From: Auanema rhodensis
Taxonomy: Eukaryota; Nematoda; Chromadorea; Rhabditida; Rhabditidae
DNA length: 64,000 nucleotides
Reading direction: 5' to 3'
NCBI GenBank assembly: GCA_964057225.1
Contig: OZ059900.1
Coordinates: 24,257,638-24,321,637 of the forward strand
Position 1 is the first letter of the stretch; every line of letters begins with the position of its first letter. Under the pieces are notes generated by a model, which saw only the letters and a program-made list of their open reading frames with translations, was not told the DNA's origin and did no database searches. A program made the position numbers and the translations under genes. Positions 62,301 to 64,000 of the stretch are shown here, one piece after another.

Positions 62301-63546
62301 TTTGAACACATGAAATCGTAAGTCAAAACCTTGTTTACAGCGAAATTTCCAAAAACTGGTTTTCCAGCATAATAAAATATTTCTCATGGGAAATACTGTG
62401 TTTTTGTATTTTTATAGTGTTCAGCATGTAAAATGTTTCATTTTAGTATGTAACACGCTGAAATTCGTTGCATTTGACGACTCATATGAACAAAAATCGA
62501 TTTAATCAATATTAGCCATAAAGGGCGTGCCCTCAGAATATGCTAATTTCCTTAATTTTCTAACCCCTGTTTTGTTGTCGTGAAAGTGGAACTAGACGTT
62601 GTAGGAACAATTTTGAGCTAGGTTTCATTGACATTGCATGAGTTTGAACACATGAAATCGTAAGTCAAAACCTTGTTTACAGCGAACTTTCCAAAAACTG
62701 GTTTTCCAGCATAATAAAATATTTCTTATGGGAAATACTGTGTTTTTGTATTTTTCTAGTGTTCAGCATGTGAAATGCTTCATTTTAGTATGTAACACGC
62801 TGAAATTCGTTGCATTTGACGACTCATATGAACAAAAATCGATTTAATCAATATTAGCCATAAGGGGCGTGCCCTCAGAATATGCTAATTTCCTTAATTT
62901 TCTAACCCCTGTTTTGTTGTCGTGAAAGTGGAACTAGACGTTGTAGGAACAATTTTGAGCTAGGTTTCATTGACATTGCATGAGTTTGAACACATGAAAT
63001 CGTAAGTCAAAACCTTGTTTACAGCGAAATTTCCAAAAACTGGTTTTCCAGCATAATAAAATATTTCTCATGGGAAATACTGTGTTTTTGTATTTTTCTA
63101 GTGTTCAGCATGTAAAATGCTTCATTTTAGTATGTAACACGCTGAAATTCGTTGCATTTGACGACTCATATGAACAAAAATCGATTTAATCAATATTAGC
63201 CATAAGGGGCGTGCCCTCAGAATATGCTAATTTCCTTAATTTTCTAACCCCTGTTTTTTGTCGTGAAAGTGGAACTAGACGTTGTAGGAACAATTTTGAG
63301 CTAGGTTTCATTGACATTGCATGAGTTTGAACACATGAAATCGTAAGTCAAAACCTTGTTTACAGCGAAATTTCCAAAAACTGGTTTTCCAGCATAATAA
63401 AATATTTCTCATGGGAAATACTGTGTTTTTGTATTTTTATAGTGTTCAGCATGTAAAATGCTTCATTTTAGTATGTAACACGCTGAAATTCGTTGCATTT
63501 GACGACTCATATGAACAAAAATCGATTTAATCAATATTAGCCATAA
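59340..63546 (+). repeat. 6-mer higher-order repeat, 2,051 bp x 2
   Basis: Variants recur 2,051 apart (6 x 342 - 1): GTAATAAC (59527 and 61578), TTCGTTTCATTT (near 60,074 and 62,125), AAAGGGCG (near 60,470 and 62,521), GAACTTTCC and TTTCTTATGG (CTT at 60674 and 62725), and a six-T contraction (near 61,203 and 63,254). Differences noticed: CTTAACTTTC near 59,820, GGAACGATTTT near 60,899, and TATAG near 61,047 against TCTAG in the second copy. After about 63,547 (AAGGGG against AAGAGG at 61,496) the match ends, and the series continues with the GAATTAGACG, GAAACTTCC and TATGGTG monomers. Confidence 0.82.
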
Positions 63547-64000
63547 GGGGCGTGCCCTCAGAATATGCTAATTTCCTTAATTTTCTAACCCCTGTTTTTT
63601 TGTCGTGAAAGTGGAATTAGACGTTGTAGGAACAATTTTGAGCTAGGTTTCATTGACATTGCATGAGTTTGAACACATGAAATCGTAAGTCAAAACCTTG
63701 TTTACAGCGAAACTTCCAAAAACTGGTTTTCCAGCATAATAAAATATTTCTCATGGGAAATACTGTGTTTTTGTATTTTTATGGTGTTCAGCATGTAAAA
63801 TGCTTCATTTTAGTATGTAGCACGCTGAAATTCGTTGCATTTGACGACTCATATGAACAAAAATCGATTTAATCAATATTAGCCATAAGGGTCGTGCCCT
63901 CAGAATATGCTAATTTCCTTAATTTTCTAACCCCTGTTTTTTTGTCGTGAAAGTGGAACTAGACGTTGTAGGAACAGTTTTGAGCTAGGTTTCATTGACA

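Larger units (their letters stand above)
15495..64000 (+). repeat. Satellite array segment C, + orientation, about 141 monomers
   Basis: A continuous head-to-tail array of the 342-bp monomer running off the right edge of the window. It differs from segment A in carrying length variants: frequent loss of one T from the seven-T run, two 13-bp T-rich expansions (15.8 and 16.8 kb) and six copies of a 72-bp internal duplication. Larger nested HORs, described separately, cover nearly all of it. No gene, transposon or non-satellite DNA is visible anywhere in the 48.5 kb. The last bases (TATGG near 63,782, GGGTCGTG near 63,890, AACAGTTTTG near 63,973) match the variant series at 22.1, 28.7, 32.5, 39.1, 42.9 and 47.4 kb. 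Confidence 0.98.

Noticed and set aside
1-64000. CRISPR array
   Set aside because: The repeat unit is 342 bp with no unique spacers; every base is part of the repeating unit, and no cas gene is present.
1-64000. Alpha satellite of primates, suggested by 342 = 2 x 171
   Set aside because: The monomer does not show the alpha-satellite sequence pattern that I know, including a CENP-B box, and its two halves do not align as 171-bp monomers. The length match alone is not evidence.
1-64000. Bacterial or phage repeat region, such as an origin with iterons
   Set aside because: A 342-bp unit repeated about 186 times with nested HORs and no genes over 64 kb has no parallel in bacterial replicons that I know of.

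Overview
The whole 64,000-base window is one uninterrupted block of satellite DNA. A single AT-rich monomer of 342 bp (about 33% G+C by hand count of one copy) is repeated about 186 times. I find no protein-coding gene, RNA gene, transposon, CRISPR array or unique sequence. Both window edges cut through a monomer, so the array continues on each side. This is the pattern of eukaryotic centromeric, pericentromeric or other heterochromatic DNA. I cannot name the species or the satellite family from memory. The length of 342 bp (2 x 171, about two nucleosomes), recurring CAAAA-type pentamers and CpG retained near expectation fit many insects and plants, but do not identify either.

Layout by orientation: (A) 1-7,190, 21 monomers in the orientation called '+', every one exactly 342 bp; (B) about 7,191-15,494, some 24 monomers in the opposite orientation; (C) 15,495-64,000, about 141 monomers in '+' orientation. 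The A/B switch is a head-to-head palindrome centred near 7,215. The B/C switch is an abrupt tail-to-tail join at 15,494/15,495.

Layout by higher-order repeat (HOR), traced by following rare diagnostic variants at exact offsets: alternating dimers of 684 bp (about 361-2,412); a 7-mer of 2,394 bp (about 1,488-6,280); a 5-mer of 1,709 bp inside the inverted segment (about 10,205-13,980); trimers of 1,039 and 1,026 bp (about 15,650-19,590); an 11-mer spacing of 3,831 bp (19.3-24.4 kb); a 7-mer with a 71-bp gain, 2,464 bp (23.7-28.7 kb); a tandem duplication with a 10,396-bp unit (24.3-45.2 kb); a 4,443-bp unit (41.8-50.6 kb) that grades into 4,102- and 3,760-bp units (to about 59.3 kb); and a 6-mer of 2,051 bp (59.3-63.5 kb). 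These units overlap and nest, as expected from successive unequal crossovers or amplifications. The large units in segment C differ at only a few sites that I could spot, so they look much younger than segments A and B.

No genes act together here. Any function would be structural (centromere or heterochromatin) or through transcripts of the repeat. The main points of interest are the 8.3-kb inverted block, whose two junction phases nearly match a single inversion, the nested HOR history, and a 72-bp internal duplication that marks six monomers. All offsets were counted by eye from the numbered sequence; HOR boundaries are approximate to tens or hundreds of bases unless stated.
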